DNA of 5,721 nt from Verrucomicrobia bacterium TMED44 (lineage in GTDB: Bacteria > Verrucomicrobiota > Verrucomicrobiia > Opitutales > Seribacteraceae): contig NHCX01000065.1 in the NCBI GenBank assembly GCA_002168015.1, forward strand, positions 1 to 5,721, read 5' to 3'. Every line of letters starts with the position of its first letter. Within the stretch, counting starts at the first letter, position 1. Both the position numbers and the translations under genes were made by a program. Shown in pieces: positions 1 to 5,721 of this stretch. The notes beneath the pieces are model-generated. The model was not told the origin of the DNA and did not search any database. It worked only from the letters and a program-made list of their open reading frames with translations.

Positions 1-561
1 AGCGAGTCAGCGATCAAAGGTACTCACTTCATCGAGCTTTGCGCGCAGCGGAAAACTCCGATTCTTTTTCTTCAAAACATTGTCGGCTTTATGGTGGGAA
101 AGCACTTTGAGAATACCGGAATTGCAAAGAACGGGGCGAAAATGGTTACTGCGGTAGCTTCAGCCAGGGTGCCGAAATTGACTTTGGTTATTGGTGGATC
201 TTATGGGGCGGGTAACTATGGTATGTGTGGTCGTGCTTATGACCCAAGATTTCTATTTATGTGGCCCAATGCGAGGATTTCTGTCATGGGAGGAGAACAG
301 GCGGCGAGCGTGCTGACCCAAGTAGCACGCGAGAAATATGAACGTGAAGGCAAGAAGTGGACGAAGGAAATCGAGTTAAAAATTAAACAACCCATAATCG
401 ATGATTATGAGTACCAAGGACACCCGTACTATGCGTCGGCTCGATTATGGGATGATGGGATTATTGACCCTGCTCTTAGTCGAGCGATACTCGCGCAAGC
501 ACTTTCGGTTTGTCACAACCAGATTATCGAAGAGACCAAATTCGGTGTGTTTCGAATGTGA
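1..561 (+). CDS. liuB: Methylcrotonyl-CoA carboxylase carboxyltransferase (beta) subunit, 3' part
   Basis: Partial gene: reading is open from base 1 and gives 186 C-terminal residues ending in FGVFRM, the usual end of this family (about 535 residues), so roughly the last third is present. The subunit transfers the carboxyl group from carboxybiotin to 3-methylcrotonyl-CoA in cytoplasmic leucine/isovalerate breakdown. Visible motifs, numbered in the fragment, are the QNIVGFMVG strand (25-33), [12 protein letters not shown] (37-48), the glycine-rich [13 protein letters not shown] (66-78) and [15 protein letters not shown] (88-102), all typical of the acyl-CoA carboxyltransferase C-domain. The [12 protein letters not shown] form fits methylcrotonyl rather than geranyl-CoA carboxylase as I recall those families, and the liuC and HMG-CoA lyase genes downstream agree. 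The gene continues beyond the left edge; the first internal ATG at 91 is not the start. Confident call. Confidence 0.95.
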   Translation, partial: SESAIKGTHFIELCAQRKTPILFLQNIVGFMVGKHFENTGIAKNGAKMVTAVASARVPKLTLVIGGSYGAGNYGMCGRAYDPRFLFMWPNARISVMGGEQAASVLTQVAREKYEREGKKWTKEIELKIKQPIIDDYEYQGHPYYASARLWDDGIIDPALSRAILAQALSVCHNQIIEETKFGVFRM

Positions 562-683
562 CTAGAAACAGATTACTTTAAGTGTATGCAAAAATGAAAG
601 ATAGAAAAAGAAATGCCTTTGGCAGATCATGGCGGCCGGATTCTGCCTCGGTTCAGATAAAATCAAAGATGAGTTGATGCGAT

Positions 684-1469
684 TTGAGTAAAGTAATAGT
701 TAAAGTTGAATGTAGCGGAGTAGCTAGGGTTACATTGAATAATCCGCAAAAGCACAATGCCTTCAACGATGTGATTATCCGAGATCTCACGAATGCGTTC
801 TCTGGCATTGCAAGTAATCCAAACGTGCGAGTCATGATTCTGAGCTCTTTCGGTAAAAATTTTTCTTCTGGTGCAGACCTTGCGTGGATGAAAAAGATGG
901 CCACTTATTCCTATGAGGAGAATCTGCGTGATGCAAAAGTTCTGAGCGAAATGTTTAAAACGCTTCATCAAATGCCTCAGCCAACAATAGTCAGAATTCA
1001 GGGTGCTGCAATGGGAGGGGCACTGGGCCTTATTAGCTGCTGCGACATAGCCCTAGCCGAAGCTGACGCCACCTTCGCGCTGAGCGAAGTCAAGATTGGA
1101 TTAATTCCTGCCACAATAAGTCCTTATGTTGTGCCGGCAATCGGTTCCCGAGCTGCCAGGAGGTACTTCGTCACGGGGGAACGATTTTCAGCGTACAGAG
1201 CAAAAGAGCTTGGTTTAGTCAGTGAGGTATTAGACAAAGAAGAACTTGATCCTCGCTTGGACAGCATGGCTGCCATGGTCTCGGCTAGCAGTCCTCAAGC
1301 AGCAAAAAAGGCAAAAGCCTTGGTCTCTTTGGTAGAGTCCAGGGCGTTGGACCAGGATTTGATTGATAGAACATGCGATCTCATAGCTGATATAAGAGTG
1401 AGTGACGAGGGGCAGGAGGGCTTGAGCGCCTTTTTAGAGAAGCGACCACCAAATTGGTTAGGCCACTAA
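684..1469 (+). CDS. liuC: Methylglutaconyl-CoA hydratase (enoyl-CoA hydratase/isomerase family)
   Basis: Complete 261-residue crotonase-fold protein that should hydrate 3-methylglutaconyl-CoA, the product of the carboxylase encoded upstream, to HMG-CoA, the substrate of the lyase encoded downstream. Visible parts are the CoA-binding/oxyanion segment SSGADLAWMKKM (61-72), the second oxyanion loop QGAAMGGALGL (106-116), and SEVKIGLIPATISPY (134-148) with the likely catalytic Glu135. The ADLAWM and PATISPYV signatures are characteristic of the LiuC type. Compared with rat enoyl-CoA hydratase from memory, the first catalytic Glu position is Gly115, which I believe is usual for LiuC. The start is TTG: an in-frame TGA at 675-677 rules out anything upstream, and the conserved N-terminal strand begins a few residues in. 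The ribosome site is weak (AGATGAG at 667-673). The gap from liuB is 122 bases. Confidence 0.93.
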   Translation: MSKVIVKVECSGVARVTLNNPQKHNAFNDVIIRDLTNAFSGIASNPNVRVMILSSFGKNFSSGADLAWMKKMATYSYEENLRDAKVLSEMFKTLHQMPQPTIVRIQGAAMGGALGLISCCDIALAEADATFALSEVKIGLIPATISPYVVPAIGSRAARRYFVTGERFSAYRAKELGLVSEVLDKEELDPRLDSMAAMVSASSPQAAKKAKALVSLVESRALDQDLIDRTCDLIADIRVSDEGQEGLSAFLEKRPPNWLGH

Positions 1470-1571
1470 CTTTCGTTTATTTGATGCTTCTTCAGAAAAA
1501 GATGGCTTTAAACCGTTGTTATTTCATCCCGCTTGCGCGTCATATACCAGTTTTTGAGAAACGCATCAGTT

Positions 1572-1578
1572 AAGGAGG
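1572..1578 (+). promoter_or_regulatory. Shine-Dalgarno site of the HMG-CoA lyase gene
   Basis: AAGGAGG lies 7 bases before the ATG at 1586. This near-perfect ribosome site fixes the lyase start and is much stronger than the one before liuC. I see no convincing terminator or promoter in the 116-base gap between liuC and this site. Confidence 0.85.
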
Positions 1579-1585
1579 GCAAATT

Positions 1586-1933
1586 ATGTATCCCGAAAAA
1601 GTGCGAATAGTCGAGGTCGGCCCGCGGGACGGTTTGCAGAATGAAAGCATTTCCCTTGGGATCGAGACAAAGTTAGAGCTAGTGAATCGCTTAACCGGGG
1701 CGGGCTTGCGTTACATCGAGGTAGGCAGTTTTGTTAGTCCCAAGTGGATACCTCAAATGGCCGGTAGTGAAGAAATATTCAGCCAGTTGCCTGACGTCAA
1801 AAACAACACCTATGCTGCCCTCACACCAAATATGCGCGGATTGGAGAGAGCGATTGCATGCGGAGTCCAAGAGGTAGCGGTTTTTGCAGCAGCCTCTGAG
1901 GAGTTTAGTCAGAAAAACATAAATTGCTCCATC
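1586..1933 (+). CDS. liuE: Hydroxymethylglutaryl-CoA lyase, 5' part, cut off at a junction
   Basis: First 116 residues of HMG-CoA lyase (also named mvaB), which splits HMG-CoA into acetyl-CoA and acetoacetate as the last step of leucine degradation. The N-terminal TIM-barrel part is clear: VEVGPRDGLQNE (9-20) with the catalytic/metal-binding Arg14 and Asp15, GSFVSPKWIPQM around 47-58, a LTPNMRG segment, and FAAASEEFSQKNINCSI ending at residue 116. The family is about 300 residues long, and after NINCSI it normally continues with an acidic/serine stretch such as EESF. Here 28 unrelated residues follow to a stop at 2018-2020. The parts carrying the two metal-ligand histidines and the active-site cysteine are missing, so this fragment cannot be active. 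The loss is abrupt, with no frameshift: similarity ends exactly where a different gene on the other strand begins. More likely a chimeric join than a decayed gene. Confidence 0.93.
1913..1933. other. Junction between two unrelated DNA segments (21-base shared stretch)
   Basis: The lyase on the + strand is authentic up to 1933 (last motif KNINCSI). The FG-GAP protein on the - strand is authentic down to 1913 (last motif DGAIYVF). These 21 bases encode both motifs in the same codon register, so either parent could have supplied them. Beyond the stretch each reading turns into meaningless antisense of the other gene. There are no insertion-sequence ends, target duplication or tRNA here. The most likely explanation is misassembly through a short shared word; a real recombination at microhomology is the alternative. 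Confidence 0.75.
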
Positions 1934-2443
1934 ATTAGAGTTTTTAGCTGGCGAGCTTATAATTGTTTCATTCCAATCGTTAATAGCGAGACGATAGCCA
2001 AAATAATCATCCATAGCTAAATTGTCAGAAACAACAGGTCCTCTCTCCAAGTAAGGTACGATGGATATAGATCCATTGTAATCAAGATTACTCGGATCAA
2101 AATAATAAAATTGCCGGGAGGAATCACTAGATGCCCTAAATAAAGTATATTCACCGGAAGTCGAAGCTCTTGCGGGAAAAACTTCGATGGAGGAATTTGA
2201 TCCTCCAATTTGATCACTTATATAAAAACTTCCACTGCTTCGTGAGAATTTATAATATTGATTTTCCAACAACTGATAAGAGCCATTGGGGTCATGAATA
2301 ATTGAAAAATAGGGTTGTGGTTCGCTGTGCAATCTAAGATGGCAAAGAGACAAGACTACCACTATTTTCAGCACGCAAAAAATTGGCCTTAAGGTAAATT
2401 TCAAAAAGGCTTTTCGAGCAAACGGGCGAAAATGCTCTAACAT
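1913..2443 (-). CDS. Exported FG-GAP repeat protein, 5' part, cut off at a junction
   Basis: N-terminal 177 residues of what is probably a long surface or secreted protein. Residues 1-40 look like a signal peptide: a basic start (Arg6, Arg10, Lys11, Lys15, Arg19), a hydrophobic core at about 21-33, and possible cleavage near Ser40. Residues 45-140 resemble a degenerate first beta-propeller blade without a clear motif. A standard FG-GAP unit follows: DDYFGYRLAI (145-154), a short acidic loop NDWNET (155-160), IISSPA (161-166) and DGAIYVF (171-177). Such units form integrin-like propeller blades, usually several in series, so most of the protein is missing. In this frame 73 further codons run to a stop at 1691, but they are antisense of the lyase gene and not part of the protein. 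Last gene of the minus-strand run, 72 bases after the small basic-protein gene. Its ligand or role cannot be told. Confidence 0.78.
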
Positions 2444-2451
2444 GTATAAAA

Positions 2452-2457
2452 TCTCCT
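2452..2457 (-). promoter_or_regulatory. Shine-Dalgarno site of the FG-GAP gene
   Basis: On the minus strand AGGAGA lies 8 bases before the ATG at 2443. It supports that start and is the best ribosome site seen in the right-hand segment, where the other genes have weak sites and may depend on coupling to upstream translation. Confidence 0.75.
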
Positions 2458-2515
2458 AGAAAACCGAGATTTATGCAAAACTTTTTACAACCAACGGCAA
2501 AATAATATTAAATTT

Positions 2516-2884
2516 CTAAAAACGTCTTTTGGGAACAACTCTAACTGGCCTAGCTCGCTGCACAACTGGGGCACGATTTACCAATGGAGTGAGCCGAACG
2601 GGTTTTGGCCTCATTGGAGGAACCACCCGCTTTACCCGAGGAGGGAACTTAGGAAGTGGCGCCCGGGGGGCAAAACGGATTTTAGGTGCGAATGGAGCTT
2701 TTGGAGCCTTCGAGAAGGAAGAAAAAGATGGGACTGAGCGTACTTGGGATACTTTGGGAGCACGGGGCACAGTAGGTGCACTCCTAAAGCAGAGTGCATC
2801 ACGCTCAGTTAGCAGTAAAATGAAAAAAAGGCTAAGATAAAACTGAAAAGCACTCCACAGGGTAAGCCGTGGATATCTGATCAA
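2516..2884 (-). CDS. Small exported or membrane-anchored Pro/Arg-rich basic protein, unknown function
   Basis: I do not recognise this protein. The part after the peptidase stop codon is a very basic, low-complexity tail rich in Pro, Arg, Lys, Val and Ala with recurring (R/K/F)AP units, such as PRAPK, SKAPKAPFAPK and RFAPRAP, ending PKRRF. It is preceded by a hydrophobic segment (WSAF to ILLL, residues 10-25 of the version given) that could be a signal peptide or anchor, with a single Cys at 32. The start is uncertain. I give a TTG at 2884; ATGs at 2935 and 3013 are in frame but have no better ribosome site and overlap the peptidase gene more. With any of these starts the 5' end overlaps the peptidase gene (ends 2832) in another frame. 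Proline and arginine codons vary between the repeats, and the gene lies in the gap in the right direction, which favours a real gene over the Gly-rich antisense reading. Confidence 0.5.
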   Translation of the reverse strand: MIRYPRLTLWSAFQFYLSLFFILLLTERDALCFRSAPTVPRAPKVSQVRSVPSFSSFSKAPKAPFAPKIRFAPRAPLPKFPPRVKRVVPPMRPKPVRLTPLVNRAPVVQRARPVRVVPKRRF

Positions 2885-4019
2885 GGAGCCAAGGCGTGGG
2901 TTCGTAGCTTGAGAAGATTTCAATTGAATCGCCATTTTTATGCATTTTGACACTGGTAACAGTAATCTCAGGTGTCTTCGGTGGTGCATAAAGAATATCA
3001 TCGTGGGAAGCATTCATTTTTGAATTAAAAAGATCGGGAGTCAAGTTTCCTCCAAGATGATCGCTTCGCCCTGTGGCCACATGGCATGTCCCGAAGATTT
3101 TTTCATCCTGAATATCTTTACCCGAAAAGGGTAATAGCTGAGTACCAAAGCCAAGCTCACCAATAATTCCAGTAGCAGGATCATCAGATAGTTGTTGATT
3201 GCGGGAGTTGACTTTCTCAATGTTTCCTCGCAAAAATTTTGCCTCAATAATTTTACCATTCACGACAACCATTTCAGCAAGAGTACCATCGGAATACCGA
3301 AAAGGAAAAGATCCGTCTGCCCCTTCGGGAACGAAATAAACCTCACCAGCTGGTAAGTTTGCCACATCAGGCTTTCCTTCAGGGCAAAGTCCATGACTTT
3401 TTTGAGCTTCTTGCTTGTTACAATGGATATCGAGGGTGTAGGAAGTTCCAAGTGTTTCAAAACTGATGTTAAAACTATCCGAATTTGTAAGCACTTTACG
3501 AAATACTTCTGCTTGCTGACTTATTTGATTATAATCTACAGATAGTCCGGAATTTAAAATTATATCATTTAGGCCATGAAGAGTGGCTCCACGAAAACCA
3601 TGGACTTTAGCTTTTGCGGTTAGTGGTGCAGTGAGAGAGAAGTCTGTGATAGCTAAAATAATGTCATAGTTTGGATAAATATCTCTATCAAGAGAAAGAA
3701 TATTTCCTTTATCATCGGACGCTTCATCATCAGGATCTAAATTACTTCCAAAAGTTGTCTTGAAGGCAAACATTTCAATGTTCGAAACTTTGAATTCAGA
3801 TCCTGAAAATCCGCGTAATGGTTCTAAGAATTGAGATACTGCATGGTTTTGAACTTTTAGGTTTTCATCGTTAACAAAAGAGAAATTTTGCATCAAAGAA
3901 AGGTCAGGCAAATCAATGAGAATACAAACTCTATGCTCAATTGCTGGTACTCCAAAACATGTGGTTAAGAGATTCGTTAGATTAAATTTAGGGAACTCGT
4001 TTAGTTGCGGTGTGTACAT
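2832..4019 (-). CDS. M29-like metallopeptidase (aminopeptidase T / AmpS-like)
   Basis: A 395-residue protein resembling family M29 (COG2309) aminopeptidases, cytoplasmic dimetal exopeptidases of about 370-410 residues. No signal peptide is visible. Residues 140-200 hold the mid-domain pattern (FRGATLHGLND, then ETLGTSYTLDI). The metal site follows in family order: NLPAGEVYF with Glu226, IGELGFGT with Glu288, DEKIFGTCHVATG with His313, and SHDDI with His339 and Asp341. Spacings approximate those of Thermus aminopeptidase T, by memory. The position of that enzyme's active-site Tyr, seven after the His, appears to be Asp320 (GRSDHLGG), so substrate or activity may differ. The start ATG lies 15 bases after the menA stop; no clear Shine-Dalgarno is seen, so translational coupling is possible. 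Family assignment is fairly sure; the true substrate is unknown. Confidence 0.8.
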   Translation of the reverse strand: MYTPQLNEFPKFNLTNLLTTCFGVPAIEHRVCILIDLPDLSLMQNFSFVNDENLKVQNHAVSQFLEPLRGFSGSEFKVSNIEMFAFKTTFGSNLDPDDEASDDKGNILSLDRDIYPNYDIILAITDFSLTAPLTAKAKVHGFRGATLHGLNDIILNSGLSVDYNQISQQAEVFRKVLTNSDSFNISFETLGTSYTLDIHCNKQEAQKSHGLCPEGKPDVANLPAGEVYFVPEGADGSFPFRYSDGTLAEMVVVNGKIIEAKFLRGNIEKVNSRNQQLSDDPATGIIGELGFGTQLLPFSGKDIQDEKIFGTCHVATGRSDHLGGNLTPDLFNSKMNASHDDILYAPPKTPEITVTSVKMHKNGDSIEIFSSYEPTPWLLDQISTAYPVECFSVLS

Positions 4020-4034
4020 AAAATATAAACTACA

Positions 4035-4910
4035 TCAAATATAAGAATACCCAAGCAACAACAAGAATGTATACAACAATACTGTAGCGGCACAGAGTGA
4101 CAAAACTTTATTGAAATGATTCCGATTCAATGCTTTACGTAAAATCAAAAAGGAATAAACACCAAGCGGGCACAAAAAGATAGTAGCCCAAGCACTAGGG
4201 ACTAGAAAAGGTATTAAAATGGTTGAAACCAGGACGCCAAATATAAAAAAGCATAAGCCAAATTTCTTTCCCAAAATTACAACCAGGGTGTTCTTACCTA
4301 TTTTTTTATCTTCGTCATAGTCTCGGTAGTTATTGACAACCAATAAGTTATTTATAACGAAACCCACGCCTAGTGGTAAAATCCAGTTCGGTTGCCAAGG
4401 TTGCCCTGCCGATAATACAATCACATAATGAGTTACTTCTACTCCGACAAAACCAAAGAATATTAATACAAAAAGATCACCCAAACCATTGTAAGCCAAA
4501 GGATAAGGTCCTCCAGTATACCCTATTCCGCAAATAAAACTTAGAAAACCGACCAAAAGCAATAAACGACTGGCATGAACCGCCTCCATAATAAAAATAC
4601 CTACAACAAAACCTGCAAATAAAACTAGATATGTGGCAAAAAGCATCGATTTTGGATTAATTATTCCTGAACTCACCATTCTTTCAGGGGCATTCGTCCT
4701 TTTTTCATCTGCTCCTTTCATGAAATCATAATAATCGTTGGCCAAATTTGTCCCAATTTGAATTAACAAACAATAGATCAAACAAAGTAAGCCAATAAAT
4801 ATTGAGACATCCTTAGACTGATCCCAGGCCAGAAGATAACCTGCTGTTACAGGTAAAACAGAAGCCACCAGAGTTTTTGGACGGGTCGCAAGCAACCAAT
4901 ACTTAAACAT
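4035..4910 (-). CDS. menA: 1,4-dihydroxy-2-naphthoate polyprenyltransferase
   Basis: A 291-residue integral membrane UbiA-family prenyltransferase that attaches the polyprenyl chain to 1,4-dihydroxy-2-naphthoate, giving demethylmenaquinone. MenA signatures are plain: ATRPKTLVASVLPV (8-21), QIGTNLANDYYDFMKGAD (51-68) with the first Asp-rich motif (Asp59, Asp62), YTGGPYPLAYNGLGD (131-145), and the second motif NNYRDYDEDKKIGKNTL (193-209) with Asp197 and Asp201. Several hydrophobic helices alternate with these loops, including two near 220-258 and a last one at about 270-288. Length is normal and the protein looks complete. The YTGGPYP and NYRD-type motifs separate it from UbiA proper. It starts 11 bases after the prepilin gene stops and ends 15 bases before the peptidase start, so these genes are probably co-transcribed. 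No other men gene is in the window. It implies a menaquinone-using host for this segment. Confidence 0.94.
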   Translation of the reverse strand: MFKYWLLATRPKTLVASVLPVTAGYLLAWDQSKDVSIFIGLLCLIYCLLIQIGTNLANDYYDFMKGADEKRTNAPERMVSSGIINPKSMLFATYLVLFAGFVVGIFIMEAVHASRLLLLVGFLSFICGIGYTGGPYPLAYNGLGDLFVLIFFGFVGVEVTHYVIVLSAGQPWQPNWILPLGVGFVINNLLVVNNYRDYDEDKKIGKNTLVVILGKKFGLCFFIFGVLVSTILIPFLVPSAWATIFLCPLGVYSFLILRKALNRNHFNKVLSLCAATVLLYTFLLLLGYSYI

Positions 4911-4921
4911 TTTTCTTACAC

Positions 4922-5653
4922 CTAGCGTGTGATGGCCATGGGTAATCGGAAATGATTACGATATTTCATGGGAATCCTTCGGTATCCTTTATCAGAGGAA
5001 GGATCAGGTACCTTGTAAGGCCATTGAATATCAACCTGTAAACCCAAAAAACCATTACTCGGATGATGTTGGTGACGGTGCTCAAGTGGAAACTGAGAAC
5101 ACTTAACCAGAAAGTACCTTTCTTCTTCAGGAATCCATCTTGTCGACCATGGGTAAGTTTTTTCATGTTCTTCTTCAAAACCGAATAAAGAAACAGGTTC
5201 TTGGTTTTCAGTTTGGTTAAAGTATACGACTCCCCCCATCTCCTTGGTCAAAAGATCTTGATTGGAACCCTCTTCAAGCTGATCACCGTTGAGTATAGCT
5301 AACGAAGTTTTTTCCACAACTTGCTCATAAGCAACCTGCCCTCCTGATCTTCTTGCAACAAGTAAAAGGTCAAACGGGGAGGAGGAAGGACGAGGAGAGT
5401 CAAAGGCATTGTATAATCCATTAAGTCTTTTTGTTCCTGCTTCCACCATCGAAAAACCCATGCGATCAAGTTCAACTTGCACTCCATCCACAAGACCGTA
5501 AGCAATATCCTGCTCCCGCACTTTGCTCACGCCCTCAACGCTCCAAGGTAAAAAGCCCAATAAACCTCCGATTAGAAAAGCGAAAACTGCCAGTGCTATG
5601 ACAACCTCCAATAATGTAAATGCTCGAGATCTTTTATCAGAAATAGACTTCAT
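4922..5653 (-). CDS. Type IV prepilin / type II pseudopilin-like protein
   Basis: A 243-residue protein with a class III prepilin leader: a short basic stretch (Lys2 to Arg10) followed by A/FTLLEVVIALAVFAFLIGG, with Phe12 as mature residue 1 and the conserved Glu at mature position 5 (Glu16). The residue before the cut is Ala instead of the usual Gly, which prepilin peptidase is known to tolerate in some substrates. A hydrophobic helix spans about 12-36. The rest is a globular periplasmic domain with no motif I can name, carrying a His-rich patch EHRHQHHPSNG (191-201) and a final beta strand GLQVDIQWPY (204-213) as in minor pilins and pseudopilins. It is longer than major pilins, so a minor pilin or secretion pseudopilin fits better. 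Its ATG overlaps the stop of the upstream partial gene (ATGA), and it has no clear ribosome site of its own. The exact machine it serves cannot be told. Confidence 0.82.
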   Translation of the reverse strand: MKSISDKRSRAFTLLEVVIALAVFAFLIGGLLGFLPWSVEGVSKVREQDIAYGLVDGVQVELDRMGFSMVEAGTKRLNGLYNAFDSPRPSSSPFDLLLVARRSGGQVAYEQVVEKTSLAILNGDQLEEGSNQDLLTKEMGGVVYFNQTENQEPVSLFGFEEEHEKTYPWSTRWIPEEERYFLVKCSQFPLEHRHQHHPSNGFLGLQVDIQWPYKVPDPSSDKGYRRIPMKYRNHFRLPMAITR

Positions 5654-5721
5654 GGTTTACTAAAATCATTTACATCTAGTACCGCAAAACCACCAAACCT
5701 TCTCATTAAAATTCCCGCAAT
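5650..5721 (-). CDS. C-terminal tail of an unidentified upstream gene
   Basis: Open from the right edge for 23 residues, including LMRRFGGFAV and ending VNDFSKP, then a TGA whose bases lie in an ATGA overlap with the prepilin start. The 4-base overlap is typical of translationally coupled genes and is the main reason to believe this frame. Too short to identify. By position it could be another prepilin-like gene of the same cluster, but the residues do not show this. Confidence 0.5.
   Translation of the reverse strand: MAGILMRRFGGFAVLDVNDFSKP

Noticed and set aside
621..647. Inverted repeat GGCAGA / TCTGCC between liuB and liuC, a possible terminator or attenuator
   Set aside because: The stem is only 6 pairs plus a bulged extension and no T-run follows; I cannot support a function.
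1900..1960. Insertion element, integration site or site-specific inversion at the junction
   Set aside because: No transposase, terminal inverted repeats, direct duplication, tRNA or recombinase gene is visible near the break.
1586..2020. A 144-residue open frame that could be read as a short variant HMG-CoA lyase with a new C-terminus
   Set aside because: The last 28 residues are antisense of the FG-GAP gene and the break coincides with that gene's own truncation, so the extension is a junction artefact.
1691..2443. A 250-residue open frame that could be read as a complete novel exported protein
   Set aside because: Residues after 177 are antisense of the conserved HMG-CoA lyase coding sequence; the stop at 1691 has no meaning for the protein.
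2529..2840. A + strand Gly/Thr-rich reading of 103 residues with a TTG start
   Set aside because: It has no ribosome site, opposes the gene run, and its composition is the expected mirror of the Pro/Arg-rich minus-strand protein (Pro codons read as Gly codons in antisense).
1..5721. CRISPR arrays, tRNA or rRNA genes, phage or toxin-antitoxin genes
   Set aside because: Read on both strands; no regular repeats, RNA gene signatures or such proteins were seen.

Overview
The window reads as two unrelated pieces of bacterial DNA joined near position 1923. It looks like a metagenome-type contig that is probably chimeric, rather than one locus. The join cuts two genes, one on each strand, at the same spot.

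Left piece (1-1933, + strand, GC near half by eye): part of a leucine/isovalerate degradation (liu) cluster of proteobacterial type. It holds the C-terminal third of the methylcrotonyl-CoA carboxylase carboxyltransferase subunit (liuB), a complete methylglutaconyl-CoA hydratase (liuC, TTG start), and the first 116 codons of hydroxymethylglutaryl-CoA lyase (liuE/mvaB). These are consecutive enzymes: 3-methylcrotonyl-CoA is carboxylated, hydrated to HMG-CoA, then cleaved to acetyl-CoA and acetoacetate. The biotin-carrying subunit gene (liuD), often found between liuC and liuE, is absent from that position.

Right piece (1913-5721, - strand, visibly AT-richer, around 40% GC by eye): a tight run of co-directional genes. 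In transcription order these are the tail of an unidentified gene, a type IV prepilin-like protein, MenA (menaquinone prenyltransferase), an M29-like metallopeptidase, a small Pro/Arg-rich basic protein, and the start of an exported FG-GAP repeat protein. The prepilin, FG-GAP and MenA types together suggest a menaquinone-using Gram-negative, possibly of the Verrucomicrobia/PVC group; this is an inference from gene style only.

The best observation is the join. A 21-base stretch (1913-1933) encodes the conserved lyase motif KNINCSI on the + strand and the FG-GAP motif DGAIYVF on the - strand. Both families look authentic up to the far edge of this stretch and not beyond it. A short chance identity of this kind is what a short-k assembler can join by mistake. 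No new defence, mobile or regulatory system was found.
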